Notes: generated from the sequence alone by a model not told the origin. 27,161 nt of DNA from CAYRVX01 sp964642165 (GCA_964642165.1 CAZXOC010000071.1:1-27161); one strand, 5' to 3'. Shown: positions 24,001 through 26,502, numbered from the stretch's first letter. A program made the numbers and translations.

Positions 24001-25677
24001 GCCGAAGGCGCCGGCCTGGCGAGCTACGACGTGTATGTCTCGACCGACGATGGGCCGTATGAGCGCTGGCTTCGCCGAACCACCGAGACCTCCGCGACGT
24101 TCGAGGGCGAGCTGGACCGTACCTATGCCTTCTACAGCCGTGCTCGCGACAACGTCGGCCACGTCGAGGACGCGCCCGCCCAGCCGGACGCCACCACGTC
24201 AACCGGCCCGCCGGCTCCGCCGGTCGTCCTCGCCGTCGAGCGCAACGGCGGAGCGGATCTCTGGGACCGAGTCCACTCCCTGGCCTTCACGTTCAGCACG
24301 AACGTCACGGTGGCACCCGATGCCCTGTCCGTCCAGAACCGGATGACCGGCGCGGAAGTCGCCCTGCCGCCGGACCTCTCCGTCCAGTACCACCAGGAGA
24401 CCCACACCGCCTCCTGGGACCTGACCGGCCTGGAGCTTCCCTATGCTAACTACCTGGTCCGCCTCTCCGCGACCGTGGTCCTCGACGCAGCCGGGCAGCT
24501 CCTGGACGGCGACGAGGACGGCACCGGCGGAGACGACTACGGCTTCTCGCTGATCGTGGCCTATGCCGGCGACGCCGACCTCGACGGCACCGTCTCGGCC
24601 GAGGACTTCGCGGCCCTTCGGAGTAACTTCGGCACCGCCGCCGGAGCCGCCTGGGGCGACGGCGACTTCGACGCCAACGACCGAGTGGACTACCTCGACT
24701 ACCTCCTCATCAAGCGCAACTGCGGCAACGGGATCGACCTCGACCTGCCGACGGTCGCCGCCGTCAAGGTGAACGACGGCGCCGGCCGTCGCCACGAGGC
24801 CCACGCCCTCGCGTTCCTGTTCAGCCTGGACGTCGTCGTGGCGCCGGACGCCCTGACGCTGTGGAACGACCGGACCGGCGAGACGATCGACGTGCCGCCC
24901 GACGTGCCCTTCGAGTACCGCCAGGACACCGGCACCGCACGATGGGGCATCTCCGACCTCTCGCTGCCGCTTGGGCGCTACACCGCGGTCCTCTCCGGCC
25001 AGGACATCGCCACCTCGACAGGCGCGCGTCTGGACGGCGACGGCGACGGCATCGGCGGCGGCGACTACCGCTTCTCCCTCGTGGTGACCTACCCGGGAGA
25101 CGCCAACCTCGACGGCATCGTCGATGATGCCGACTACCTCGCCCTCAAGAGGCACGTGGGCACCGCAAGCGGGGCGACCTGGGCGCAGGGCGACTTCGAC
25201 GGAGACGGCGACGTCGACCGGGCCGACCTGCTGAGCTTGAGGAGCCACCTCGGCATGTCGATCGACGATCTCCCGGCACCGGCAGCCGCAGGCGGCGACG
25301 CGGCGCCCGCGGCACCCGCGGCCCTGCCCGCCTCCTCAGAAGGCATTTTCGAGCAAGCGGATACGCCGTCCCGGGACGAGGACCTCCCCATCGACGCGCT
25401 GGCCGTCCCCCGCCCGCGGGCGACCAGCCCCAAGGGTCGCGCTCGCCTTCCGAGCCCGACGTCTATACCGTTGCTTAACTTGCGCCGTTGGCCAGCCGGG
25501 ACCCGAGGCCGACGCCCGGCACGAGTGCCGCTGCGCCGCCTTGCGTGGGAAGCGACCCGCCATGCACCTTGGCCGCTCCGGGCACGCCGGCTGGGAGACG
25601 ACCCGCTGGATGTTCTTGGGCTGCCGTCCCTTAGCGGCCCCTCGCTGCGCCCCCTAAGCAACCGAGGGGCCCTTTGA
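6028..25677 (+). CDS. Giant multidomain secreted protein (6549 aa): LEPR-XLL, Ig/FN3, nested LVIVD propellers, 12 CARDB, carboxypeptidase-regulatory-like repeats, dockerins
   Basis: The frame is open from 5875. The ATG at 6028 is chosen because AGAGGA lies about 7 bases upstream and the protein then begins MPHHSRSAGDVPPALEPLEQ with RLLL following, the LEPR-XLL-like N-terminus of planctomycete exported proteins. Architecture by approximate residue: beta-rich region 26-512; Ig 512-644; four Ig/FN3 units 645-2735, three with a seven-bladed propeller nested in an Ig domain; twelve CARDB 2737-4240; PPC-like 4241-4346; IPT/TIG 4347-4438; unassigned module 4439-4641; nine carboxypeptidase-regulatory-like repeats 4642-5421; helical Cys-containing island 5422-5741; Pro/Glu linker; DUF11-like 5780-5961; FN3-like; two Ig-dockerin pairs to 6412; basic tail. 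No enzyme active site, sortase signal or C-terminal membrane helix was recognised. All the modules are binding or spacing folds, so a surface scaffold or adhesin is the best inference. It is transcribed alone from the promoter at 5875. Confidence 0.93.
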   Translation: MPHHSRSAGDVPPALEPLEQRLLLTTVAWDGGGDGFSWHDPLNWAGNALPGDTDFVQIETGGQETVYHTADAGETSVDGLYSSKALVVTGGHLRVLGDAEVDETLLLDGGTLELSYDTDGAGEVGNRINGDLRIHETATLLLVALADESRPEQRQTTLTITGDVSNAGRIELGDEDAGTGEDAIVTLNVGGLLTNEATGTIETRSSSPGWGDPVPRAINASIDNYGTITTNDHTATTLEGGTFANHDNGTLRVNQPYITHGVAVASIVDGTLTGGTYHIADEWVFDGAEIRANAANLIIDDGYIEDEHWDDALAHLALNTADGTLDITNYTLYLEGSFTNAGHVRLNDYDMHLRGSYTQTAGVTELVDWAGIRPAEAGVVRILGGELTGEGFVAGDLINSGLLRPRDSGSGYGFSVSGDYVQTHEGTLDVALRGYSYPKGWDFDRLEVSGQTTLGGTLKVTADTGYGTAFRIVETDGGPAEWGYCLVDGLESGGWTYRPRRQADGIVLEYVDVSTVAPRAWSELELAGADHVLSSIPLGLSEPVVGSGARDSASYTLLDLGADRLLGGGDDVEIPVTPSYTDGEETLELAPATALGEGAYQLTVHAGASAIRDADGNALDGDRDGAAGEDYVLTFVVDTTAPGAVGDAAFAEDWGVSDADGLTGDDELEFSWTPPADEGGIARYEYQYDGGAWHWTLAPAAVIEPSDGEHTVAVRAVDIAGNAGPEVSIQVTVETTGPAIVTHSPQGTVPSVDHVDVTFTEPVDLATFTPSDVRQDVLEHVEMYTTSAENTGLGQGYDVEVAGSLVYSSMQVGFKTYFQVLDMSTPGATQVVWSLVSSGDLVDLEVVGSTAYFAYRDYGRIDIYDVSDPSEADWLGNYAPGGTFQINDVEIAGSLAYLAVENEGLVIVDVSSPGSTARVGSFPCTAMDVAVSGSLAYVADASDSTLKIIDVSTPSAPTLAGTLDALPRTPLSVQVADTRVYLAMERDGLWIVDAATPSAPSLLGQYDPEFYVYDIEVAGRYAYLTGGRRIDIVDVLVPSAPGRVDWVETIPDYFGVNDVAVDGSDIYLAGGKKYYSGGWWYGVGCVEHASVGPLLDIRGVSDLGGNTYRLEIGESPEEATYSLRIGPDVRDLAGNPMDQNRNGHNGETWDDRDTYFVDLVVNEITLGPVRDLACSVEDSNFVFTWTEPAEAPGLAGYEYTWDGGGWNPVAETTVTLPVTDGTHTFTVRATDTQGSGGPAVSTEVADAMAPSAPTDLAFTPDTGISDEDRLTSENELAFTWSPSSDASGIARYEYRWDSDGWTSVGGQASAEIVALEGAHTFAVRAVDGAGNAGGASSLDLTVDLTGPQILSHSPAGTPESIDHVDVTFDEAIDPGTFTADDVSMPAVEWVDAHGLTAGADDVTAANGLVYLVDDRGAEGLHFTILDFSAPSGPVVIGSCPVSFRASDIEVAGSHAYVAADYSGVQVIDVSDPSDPRWAGEFRWGGAQFRGLEAVGSRLYVAAYSYVLILDISTPASPRQLDGYSGNAGGQLHDVAVAGSLAFLANQSVGELDIMDVSTPSSINLVKRYSLGYQVRAVEAVGSTVYVGTAGDGLWILDVSDPAAPSLVGKYDAPDAKNLYDVDVVGSVAYLTSNGNDGSFVVDVSDPASPRLLERYGTEDMQVLDVAVDGADIFLSEHSATSGTYLVTHLDELARPQVGDISHVADNTYRIDLSGALPNRTYSLWIGPSVGDLAGNAMDQDENGTNGEEADAYEVTFTIDKPVPGSVRDLGYVVEAGYVLSWAEPTELNGLVGYEYRWDLYPWTFTAETTVTLPITDGPHTFTVRAIDDVGNLGEASSIGVADVTPPSPPPGLSMADDTGDSSSDRLTRDDELDFTWGESADASGIAGYEYQWDDGAWEPAAGMAATLPAPEGEHTFAVRAVDNAENAGEGATLAVMVDRTAPSKVTGLVMTNDTGTSPDDGLTHETRPAFSWTAATDANGIWRHQYGLDGEGWWGDVYGTSVQLWYTDPGPHTLEIRAVDRAGNTGQAESIDFTIDTTGLQIVAHDPDGTVTSIDHIDVIFSGEIDPATFTVDDVRTQNPRLVSSYAADGEVDDWYLDMVAAGPLVYVTAEIDDEYTLLIVDMSAPSGPELICSYALPNEAYDLAVAGSYAYVACYGDLVILDVSTPSAPVWAGEYNTASGNEVECVEVVDSLAYLGVYNEGLVVLDVSTPSAPTQVGSYPCRPVSLAVDGSLVFVADGGERVVRIIDASTPSAPSLVRTINVGAWVDDLKVAGSQLYLATGSDGLWVMDVSTPSSPSLLGKFSLPDTSSFADVEIAGALVYVMDDSYDRLHVVDVSTPASPALLGTYDPGRYDLEVGAVAVSDSAVYAFESDYYDYYRVSQFRPTGPVEVAAISHVADNTYRLELASGLPIDSYAVKIGPDVRDIAGNLMDQNEDGYNGRAKDVYEASFTVQKPAPGPVRDLHYVIDAGYALSWAEPTEPHDLVGYEYTWDGGEWVFVSETSVTLPIEDGPHTFAVRATDDVGNTSEDSSIGVPDVVAPPETTGLAMAEDTGAFPDDGLTNDDELVFTWDQTPDASGIGRYEYQWAGDDWASAAEATVTVSASEGVHTFAVRAVDGAGNVGDASSVEATVDLTPPAILDHSPKGLVLEPIDHVDVTFDDAIDPSSFTTDDLALIGPGGPVADAGLSITPLEDNAYRIGFNPQAAGGVYHVAISNEIDDLAGNRMAEGYEAGFEQTRADLEVRDLAATSASPGGDVQVSWRTLNTGVDPAAESWSDGIYLSSDAIWSGDDLLLASVPGGPLAGLGEYPRSETVALPMRDAYGFLLVRADHGNAQPETREDNNDASTALAIDWPDLAVDPDRTQAPASASPQETIQVSWTVQNTGPGWARAMWTDRIYLSDDADVSPDDTELHSLAVAGVSPLSPGGDYQRAASVTIPGDRASGDCYLLVVTDSGGQQPEGNEQNNTFAQAMEISAPDLQVTLDYSPPDARAGQARNFRWTVTNTGEGSTAGQTWVDNVYLSFNEELGQDYLVGSFPAPMGLAAHDSYGRDVPVTIPGDLVGRYYVFVVTDADDQVAEYNDTGDAEGNNTNEEDPPTIRVDPPPQPDLTATFTDTPAGAVSGSAFSVTWAVQNTGEVKTTEGSWFDEIYLSTDTVLQKKSDVRLKSFRHEGDLDPLTGSYSPTEDLALPVGISGGYYLLLLADSENRVYEGNQERDNLAAAPLEVTLQPSPDLVVSVEAPDGVAGETVEVTWTATNSGTGAMAGLWQDRIYLSLDDQLSAEDIYLAAVTTSGSLDPGGSTPPRGLAVTLPDWVEGDYHVLVWTDSVNQIAEYGPLAESNNVGSDPLHITRRPADLKVTEIIPPQGAHSGQRVEVSWKVKNVGAGAAGRKLPQWRDRVYFSTDDSLDEGEDTLVGDIAHLGRLAPNEVYVGSCSLDLADGIEGTFYLFVRTDADNDVYEGDGEDNNTFPVPPEAPASFEVELAPPPDLQVDTVALAMEPEWSGQLMSVTWTVANRGPGPTVSDSWQDAVYLSADTSFDPAQDTHLGSLLHFGALGTTEGVDDRYSRTATFTVPADLEGTYYVLVVADERNDVYEHAAEGNNVSDAAPQIDVAVPAYDLAVTNVRTSGEPWSGRPVTVLWDVTNAADAPMPVGLDSWYDSVYLSTDTEFDPDEDTRLGSWSRHGTLGAHEGYPADRVVSLPNGIEGRHYLFVRVGEPCPCVEGDEQNNVAFAAIDVSLTPSANLVVAAEAPSEGWSGQDVTVSWTVTNAGPGATSLSYWLDTVALSADAEIGSDLVTVNVWHDEALEPSGDYRESVTFSLPASISGSYYVVVAADRDGYVWENEPGEDDNVAALPIEVHFAGSPDLRVTSVNADRIAWSGQDITIGWQVTNKGSAAAGPDAWVDRVYLSQDGQLDEESDLFFGQVIHRGLLPADRSYPASHTAAAPHGVEGSYTVFVVTDAADEVLEFQAEGNNVRSFAAEINLTPPPDLETSDVEVVWPGDPPQEILAGQTITLAWKVTNAGGGATKRSLWQDAAYLSLDTALDKETDQYLGYLEHQGMLGPGDDYTAEEAFRLPTGFAGDYYVLLATDSTNALFEHTAEGNNVAFAAAPLHIVLPGAVDLVVTDAQVPLSANPGRPATVSYTVLNDSGAATVGGWWDSLYLSTDEQWDLSDTFVTTVQHTAALPAGQSRSITRTFDLPGVVPGDYYLIVRSDTYNQIVELAAGGEGNNVFTSATTIHVDVAELPPGAVVSGTLRSADRSDLYRVELPAEKNLWLTLDASAEAGFNEIYAALGRIPTRSDYDYVVSKRSPDVELVVPGTDTACTYYVLVYAAQIDGDSVGYDLHAATAGLKLFEVSPNRHGTSVDTVMMLTGAGFDPETVAALVAADGTAYPAVETEWRSRGQMTARWAAETVPPGLYAVRATVPGGESSELPDAFEMVEGGVVSIETRLIVPQKVGYHLAATIFIDCVNTGLVTAPAPLLVFGAYQLGNRGAFLTLEESLGGRDLSAGALPEGYRYALQVLVSGQTSGLLQPGERARIPVYYCGWEKPWAMGYPLIVFTVSEAKDLPEPVDWLEVEDQIRPGGVAREVWDAWFGKLTEQVGPTWDLYLASVRQNALRMEQLGQRTHDVRDLFYVELQRAMVGGGASIIGRVANADRPAAFMKGIEVVARNTDGSGAVRATTLDADGRFVTPLLPPGTYELAVEGNWYLAEPVQVTLGYHEDLYGVELAVREGASVRGQVTDAALSWPAAGAAVVATNIETDHSATAFVDEDGHYEILGLPAGTYDVRASLPGTVQQSVEGLALAAGDEARGVDFALASAGAVAGTITDATTGDPIAGVTVVAEAADVGSLAATTDEGGRYVVRRLASGEWTLSAVSTTHLSPEPATLTVAAPAVVTWDVQLAAGGAVAGTVTDGAGAGVEGAYVEAVPDDPDGTGTSTETDESGAYHLGPLAEGTYTITVASGSHQAASTAGVAVVPGRTVEDTDFALADGLAVEGTVTEVDGTTPVAGASVVLVTEAGDSLASAADGGGAFAVRSLFPGVYRLEVSAPGYAVSRRMVAVDEGAGPVTVDVVLQVGADIEGTVNEPDGATPVKGVYVELRDASAVALAAAMTDADGRYRFEGVRDGAYALHVLHEELAWASQPAIVVGGQSVVIDFAAGSEVLSGAVTSSATGQPVAGAVATLHPTGALESQLAARAAEADDLGHYELLNLLPGSYLLVVAAEGLARSVREVTIAGGVPAVADASLSDAAPVDGTVKELGTGSPVAGAILVARPLGAAEADPGVWAVSDAGGGFQLDGLSAGVYRLTALADAYALAEQDVIVTAGGASPAVELSAVGSVVHVSVSQAATGLALPGALVTLKKGGLVVASAVADAVGEVHFSAIAQAEYELAVTYPGATHRQTVSVFSATENVSTSLTVGDVPGGMAIASSSVPLGEGEGPAGWLGEALTPFEKLLTDEAAGEMGADTLLPMAHFRPIIERWRPQVKPPPMPLCTCVWINSRSIMEWREELLDGGPFHPGYHQVRADLDDMWRLQMEGNNLELRYDTVYAKMVQYAEQTAWNALSVIKSLLGIEFLGFLRDGMKINPLFVVRLKKKVYAVVKVLENAFVNHSGSLPRLSWEEILPVAQDLAGILGDIGEELGDSCLKKFPIVGTVLSAITMCVGAVQHVRLQMEAMDEIVDPYIDKRIVFDELFDNGSPVDINTYIEDLDHFSIYCQYTEEELGQPELLLPTDLVDLSHCKKPPDDTGPGPEPEPWPDEGPQPPEPPVYPPEPEAAEAVGSMDPNDKLAPLGYGEQHFVAAGEALAYQVRFENKPDAKAPAQKVIVIDTLDDDLDLFRFELEELAFSNHVIHVPAGRAYHKATVDLRPEGGEILVDVEASLNLGTRELTVTYTAIDPETGWIPNDVTVGLLPPNDEAGSGEGYVSYLVAPEVGLPTGTEIENEARIFFDENEPIDTPRVANVIDGAPPTSAVEPLPALTATEGFLVTWGGSDDAEGAGLASYDVYVSTDDGPYERWLRRTTETSATFEGELDRTYAFYSRARDNVGHVEDAPAQPDATTSTGPPAPPVVLAVERNGGADLWDRVHSLAFTFSTNVTVAPDALSVQNRMTGAEVALPPDLSVQYHQETHTASWDLTGLELPYANYLVRLSATVVLDAAGQLLDGDEDGTGGDDYGFSLIVAYAGDADLDGTVSAEDFAALRSNFGTAAGAAWGDGDFDANDRVDYLDYLLIKRNCGNGIDLDLPTVAAVKVNDGAGRRHEAHALAFLFSLDVVVAPDALTLWNDRTGETIDVPPDVPFEYRQDTGTARWGISDLSLPLGRYTAVLSGQDIATSTGARLDGDGDGIGGGDYRFSLVVTYPGDANLDGIVDDADYLALKRHVGTASGATWAQGDFDGDGDVDRADLLSLRSHLGMSIDDLPAPAAAGGDAAPAAPAALPASSEGIFEQADTPSRDEDLPIDALAVPRPRATSPKGRARLPSPTSIPLLNLRRWPAGTRGRRPARVPLRRLAWEATRHAPWPLRARRLGDDPLDVLGLPSLSGPSLRPLSNRGAL
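6061..6108 (+). other. LEPR-XLL-like N-terminal motif of the giant protein
   Basis: Residues 12-27 read PPALEPLEQRLLLTTV. The L-E-P-L-E-Q-R-L-L-L core matches the LEPR-XLL pattern found near the N-terminus of many very large planctomycete proteins, where it takes the place of a classical signal peptide. There is no standard hydrophobic signal sequence here. The motif also supports the chosen start. Confidence 0.75.
6112..7560 (+). other. N-terminal beta-rich (solenoid-like) region of the giant protein
   Basis: Residues about 28-512 open with WDGGGDGFSWHDPLNWAGNA and then give many short strands with recurring T/N/G turns (LLLDGGTLELS, TLTITGDVSNAG, GLLTNEATGTIE, FTNAGHVRLNDYDMHLRGSY). The pattern fits the autotransporter-like beta-solenoid seen at the front of such proteins. 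It ends in SGDYVQTHEGTLDVALRG and TTLGGTLKVTADTGYG, the usual closing strands of that region. Confidence 0.6.
7561..7959 (+). other. Bacterial Ig-like domain before the tandem units
   Basis: Residues about 512-644 contain LELAGADHVLSSIPLGLSEP, DLGADRLLGGGDDVEIPVTP and AIRDADGNALDGDRDGAAGE, followed by DYVLTFVVDTTAPG. The D-x-D-G-N-x-L-D-G-D-x-D-G loop and terminal V-D-T-T-A-P-G are characteristic of the Ig-like repeats in this family. It is a single intact copy. Confidence 0.6.
7960..9514 (+). repeat. Tandem unit 1: FN3-like domain plus Ig domain with nested seven-bladed propeller
   Basis: FN3-like: GIARYEYQYDGGAWHW to VAVRAVDIAGNAG. The N-part of an SbsA-like Ig domain is at about 8239-8348 (DHVDVTFTEPVDLATFTPSD). 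The propeller at about 8349-9310 has seven blades with the pattern V-x-V-x-G-S-x-A-Y and I-x-D-V-S-x-P-S. The Ig domain resumes at about 9311 (GNTYRLEIGESPEEATYSLR, IGPDVRDLAGNPMDQNRNGH). This unit lacks the leading FN3a domain of units 2-4. Confidence 0.75.
9517..11310 (+). repeat. Tandem unit 2: two FN3-like domains plus Ig domain with nested seven-bladed propeller
   Basis: FN3a starts GPVRDLACSVEDSNFVFTW; FN3b starts PSAPTDLAFTPDTGISDED. The Ig N-part is DHVDVTFDEAIDPGTFTADD (to about 10173). The propeller is at about 10190-11105 (blades include DIEVAGSHAYVAADYSGVQV and GDGLWILDVSDPAAPSLVGK). The Ig C-part is HVADNTYRIDLSGALPNRTY followed by SVGDLAGNAMDQDENGTNGE. Confidence 0.78.
11311..13392 (+). 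repeat. Tandem unit 3: three FN3-like domains plus Ig domain with nested seven-bladed propeller
   Basis: It has the same order as unit 2 but with an additional FN3b-like copy at about 11848-12138 (VTGLVMTNDTGTSPDDGLTH). The Ig N-part is DHIDVIFSGEIDPATFTVDD, the propeller lies at about 12256-13190 (blades include DLAVAGSYAYVACYGDLVIL and SDGLWVMDVSTPSSPSLLGK), and the Ig C-part is HVADNTYRLELASGLPIDSY followed by DVRDIAGNLMDQNEDGYNGR. Confidence 0.78.
13393..14232 (+). repeat. Tandem unit 4: two FN3-like domains plus an uninterrupted Ig domain (no propeller)
   Basis: FN3a starts GPVRDLHYVIDAGYALSW; FN3b starts PPETTGLAMAEDTGAFPDDG. The Ig domain is continuous: DHVDVTFDDAIDPSSFTTDD, a short loop, then PLEDNAYRIGFNPQAAGGVY and EIDDLAGNRMAEGYEAGF. 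It aligns with the two Ig halves of units 1-3 and shows where the propellers are inserted. A 26-base identity (10108-10133 and 13978-14003) links this copy to unit 2 at the DNA level. Confidence 0.78.
14236..18747 (+). repeat. Array of twelve CARDB domains in the giant protein
   Basis: Twelve copies of about 115-135 residues begin near 14236, 14581, 14953, 15337, 15715, 16080, 16477, 16864, 17238, 17608, 17977 and 18373. Each opens with a D-L-x-V strand (SPDLVVSVEAPDGVAGE, PPDLQVDTVALAMEPEWSGQ, AYDLAVTNVRTSGEPWSGR), then V-x-W-x-V-x-N-x-G, W-x-D-x-(I/V)-Y-L-S-x-D, a G-x-Y-(Y/H)-(V/L)-x-V strand and an E-x-(N/D)-N-x motif. CARDB is an Ig-like cell-adhesion-related fold. The length and regularity suggest a rod or stalk. 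Confidence 0.88.
18748..19341 (+). other. PPC-like domain followed by an IPT/TIG-like domain
   Basis: 18748-19065: VVSGTLRSADRSDLYRVELP, then LWLTLDASAEAGFNEIYAAL and YYVLVYAAQIDGDSVGYDLH, the pattern of a bacterial pre-peptidase C-terminal (PPC) domain. 19066-19341: FEVSPNRHGTSVDTVMMLTG, AGFDPETVAALVAADG, GLYAVRATVPGGESSELPDA, an IPT/TIG fold. Both are non-catalytic beta modules. Confidence 0.6.
19342..19950 (+). other. Unassigned module between the TIG domain and the regulatory-like repeats
   Basis: Residues about 4439-4641. The first part is a beta domain (IETRLIVPQKVGYHLAATIF, LLQPGERARIPVYYCGWEKP). The second part is predominantly helical (GVAREVWDAWFGKLTEQVGP, TWDLYLASVRQNALRMEQLG, QRTHDVRDLFYVELQRAMVG). 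I cannot name a family. The helical part stands out in an otherwise beta-rich protein. Confidence 0.5.
19951..22290 (+). repeat. Array of nine carboxypeptidase-regulatory-like repeats
   Basis: Copies of about 80-90 residues start near 19963, 20224, 20488, 20740, 21001, 21256, 21508, 21775 and 22039. Each has G-x-V-T-(D/E)...P-V-A-G-A-x-V, a T-D-x-x-G-x-Y/F-x-(F/L) strand and a P/A-G-x-Y-x-L-x-V strand (for example AVAGTITDATTGDPIAGVTV; SAGVYRLTALADAYALAEQD). This is the transthyretin-like CarboxypepD_reg fold. The last copy (VVHVSVSQAATGLALPGALV) is the most divergent. Confidence 0.85.
22291..23364 (+). other. Helical cysteine-containing island and Pro/Glu-rich linker
   Basis: Residues about 5422-5779. 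It contains C-T-C (22501-22509), long helical stretches (DDMWRLQMEGNNLELRYDTV, WNALSVIKSLLGIEFLGFLR, VVRLKKKVYAVVKVLENAFV) and a hydrophobic segment FPIVGTVLSAITMCVGAVQ (about 22969-23025), with six Cys between 22501 and 23241. It ends in a linker rich in Pro and Glu (23251-23340). It matches no family I recognise, and the local GC looks lower than in the flanks. Confidence 0.55.
23365..24210 (+). other. DUF11-like domain followed by an FN3-like domain
   Basis: SMDPNDKLAPLGYGEQHFVA, EALAYQVRFENKPDAKAPAQ, KVIVIDTLDDDLDL and GTEIENEARIFFDENEPIDT form the well-known module with an S-M-D-P-N-D-K opening and a final I-x-N-x-A-x-I-x-F-D-x-N-x-P-I-x-T-P. An FN3-like domain (GLASYDVYVSTDDGPYERWL to FYSRARDNVGHVE) follows. 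Confidence 0.7.
24211..25263 (+). repeat. Duplicated Ig plus type I dockerin pair
   Basis: Two consecutive modules of about 175 residues each. Copy 1: Ig (VVLAVERNGGADLWDRVHSL...) and dockerin at 24568-24735 (GDADLDGTVSAEDFAALRSN; GDFDANDRVDYLDYLLIKRN). Copy 2: Ig (VAAVKVNDGAGRRHEAHALA...) and dockerin at 25096-25260 (GDANLDGIVDDADYLALKRH; GDFDGDGDVDRADLLSLRSH). Both dockerins retain two D-x-D/N-x-D/N-G calcium loops. In Planctomycetota such dockerins are common without any cellulosome. Confidence 0.82.
25264..25677 (+). other. Low-complexity and basic C-terminal tail of the giant protein
   Basis: Residues about 6413-6549. An Ala/Pro-rich stretch (PAPAAAGGDAAPAAPAALPA) is followed by an acidic segment, an Arg/Pro/Trp-rich part (LRRWPAGTRGRRPARVPLRR) and LGDDPLDVLGLPSLSG near the end. 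It is not a known sorting signal. A late frameshift producing this basic tail cannot be excluded. Confidence 0.5.
25636..25671 (+). terminator. Inverted repeat at the stop of the giant gene, possible terminator
   Basis: GGCCCCTCG (25636-25644) and CGAGGGGCC (25663-25671) form a perfect 9-bp stem with an 18-base loop. It is followed by CTTTGA, which includes the stop codon at 25675. The T-tract is weak. A second small hairpin, GGCGG-CT-CCGCC (25691-25702), lies just downstream. Together they plausibly end transcription, but a Rho-dependent end is equally possible. Confidence 0.35.
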
Positions 25678-25812
25678 CCGCCGGCGACCGGGCGGCTCCG
25701 CCGGGGACGAGCGCGCCGTAGCGCGACACTTTCCGGGCCTTCCGGCGAGATTCTCACGCCCCCAGCCGCTCCGCGAAAAACGGCCGTAAGTCTCCAAGTT
25801 ATGTGGCAAAAG

Positions 25813-25917
25813 TGTCCAATCCTGGGGCTCTGCGGACGACCGCAAATGGAGTTAATCTATTGTTAACAAAGATGTTATCATTGTACGGGTTTTGGACATT
25901 CCCCCTCATTTTGGACA
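25813..25917. repeat. AT-rich island with three TTGGACA motifs and a TTGTTAACAA palindrome
   Basis: TTTTGGACA occurs at 25890-25898 and 25909-25917 in direct orientation (19-base period), and TGTCCAA, its inverse, at 25813-25819. TTGTTAACAA (25860-25869) is a perfect 10-base palindrome. The surroundings (about 25790-25985) are much richer in A+T than the rest of the window. It could be an operator or promoter region or the end of a mobile element. No gene lies in 25678-26129. Confidence 0.4.
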
Positions 25918-26129
25918 ATCAGCCTCCCCGCCGGTCTTCTGCCGCGCCGATGGGATCGTAACAACTTTGCGAAACAGAATTTGTCTCCATTTCCTGCCGC
26001 CGCCGCGCTCCGGGGCCCTCTTGCCGTCGCGAAGCTCCTGAAGGGCGGCGGTGGAAGGCCGCGCGCATCGGTCCGTGGGCGGCGCGGCCGCCAAGCGAAC
26101 CGGGCTCGCCGCCGCCGGCGACCCGCGCG

Positions 26130-26333
26130 AGCCACACCTACGACGGCCTGCGTCGCCGGCACGAGCGTACGCGCCGCCCGCTGGGGCCGAAGCCATTCGT
26201 TGAGCTGCTGGAGAACATGCTGGGCTGTGCCCTGCTACGCAAGAAGGACGGACCCAAGCCGAAGGCAAAGAGCGACGAAACGTGCGTTTCGCATGATGCC
26301 CCCGCTTTGCCGCCGGAAGGAAGGCTGCACTGA
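26130..26333 (+). pseudogene. C-terminal remnant of a REP-associated (Y1/HUH-type) transposase
   Basis: A plus-strand frame ending at the TGA at 26331-26333 reads RRRHERTRRPLGPKPFVELL, then ENMLGCALLRKKDGPKPKAK and SDETCVSHDAPALPPEGRLH. R-H-x-R-T-G-R-P-L-G-x-x-x-F-V-x-x-L-E-x-x-L-G-R-x-L-x-x-x-K-x-G-P-K-P-K is the typical C-terminus of REP-associated tyrosine transposases. The catalytic HUH and Tyr motifs are absent: the sequence upstream of about 26130 is GC-rich with no transposase-like frame. It is a decayed 5'-truncated copy. Confidence 0.65.
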
Positions 26334-26453
26334 TCACTATTACCATCCGACCTCTCAGCCCAGACCCTCCCCAAATGCTCGGAAAACGCCCCTGGCAGGA
26401 ACACTCACTTGCTCGACCGGCACCGCCGCTTTCAGCAGATCGGACATTTCACG

Positions 26454-26483
26454 TTACACATTATTCCCCAAAGACCGTTATAT
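26454..26483 (+). promoter_or_regulatory. Weak promoter candidate for the ECF sigma operon
   Basis: TTACAC (26454-26459) and TTATAT (26478-26483) are 18 bases apart and lie 20 bases before the GTG start. Both hexamers match the consensus only partly. An ECF sigma factor often reads its own promoter, whose consensus is not known here. Confidence 0.25.
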
Positions 26484-26502
26484 CGATAGGAAGTCGACTT
26501 CA

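Noticed and set aside
25981..26502. Extension of the sigma factor back to the ATG at 25981
   Set aside because: The extra 174 residues are Arg/Pro-rich, out of frame with the transposase remnant beneath them, and unlike any sigma-factor region.
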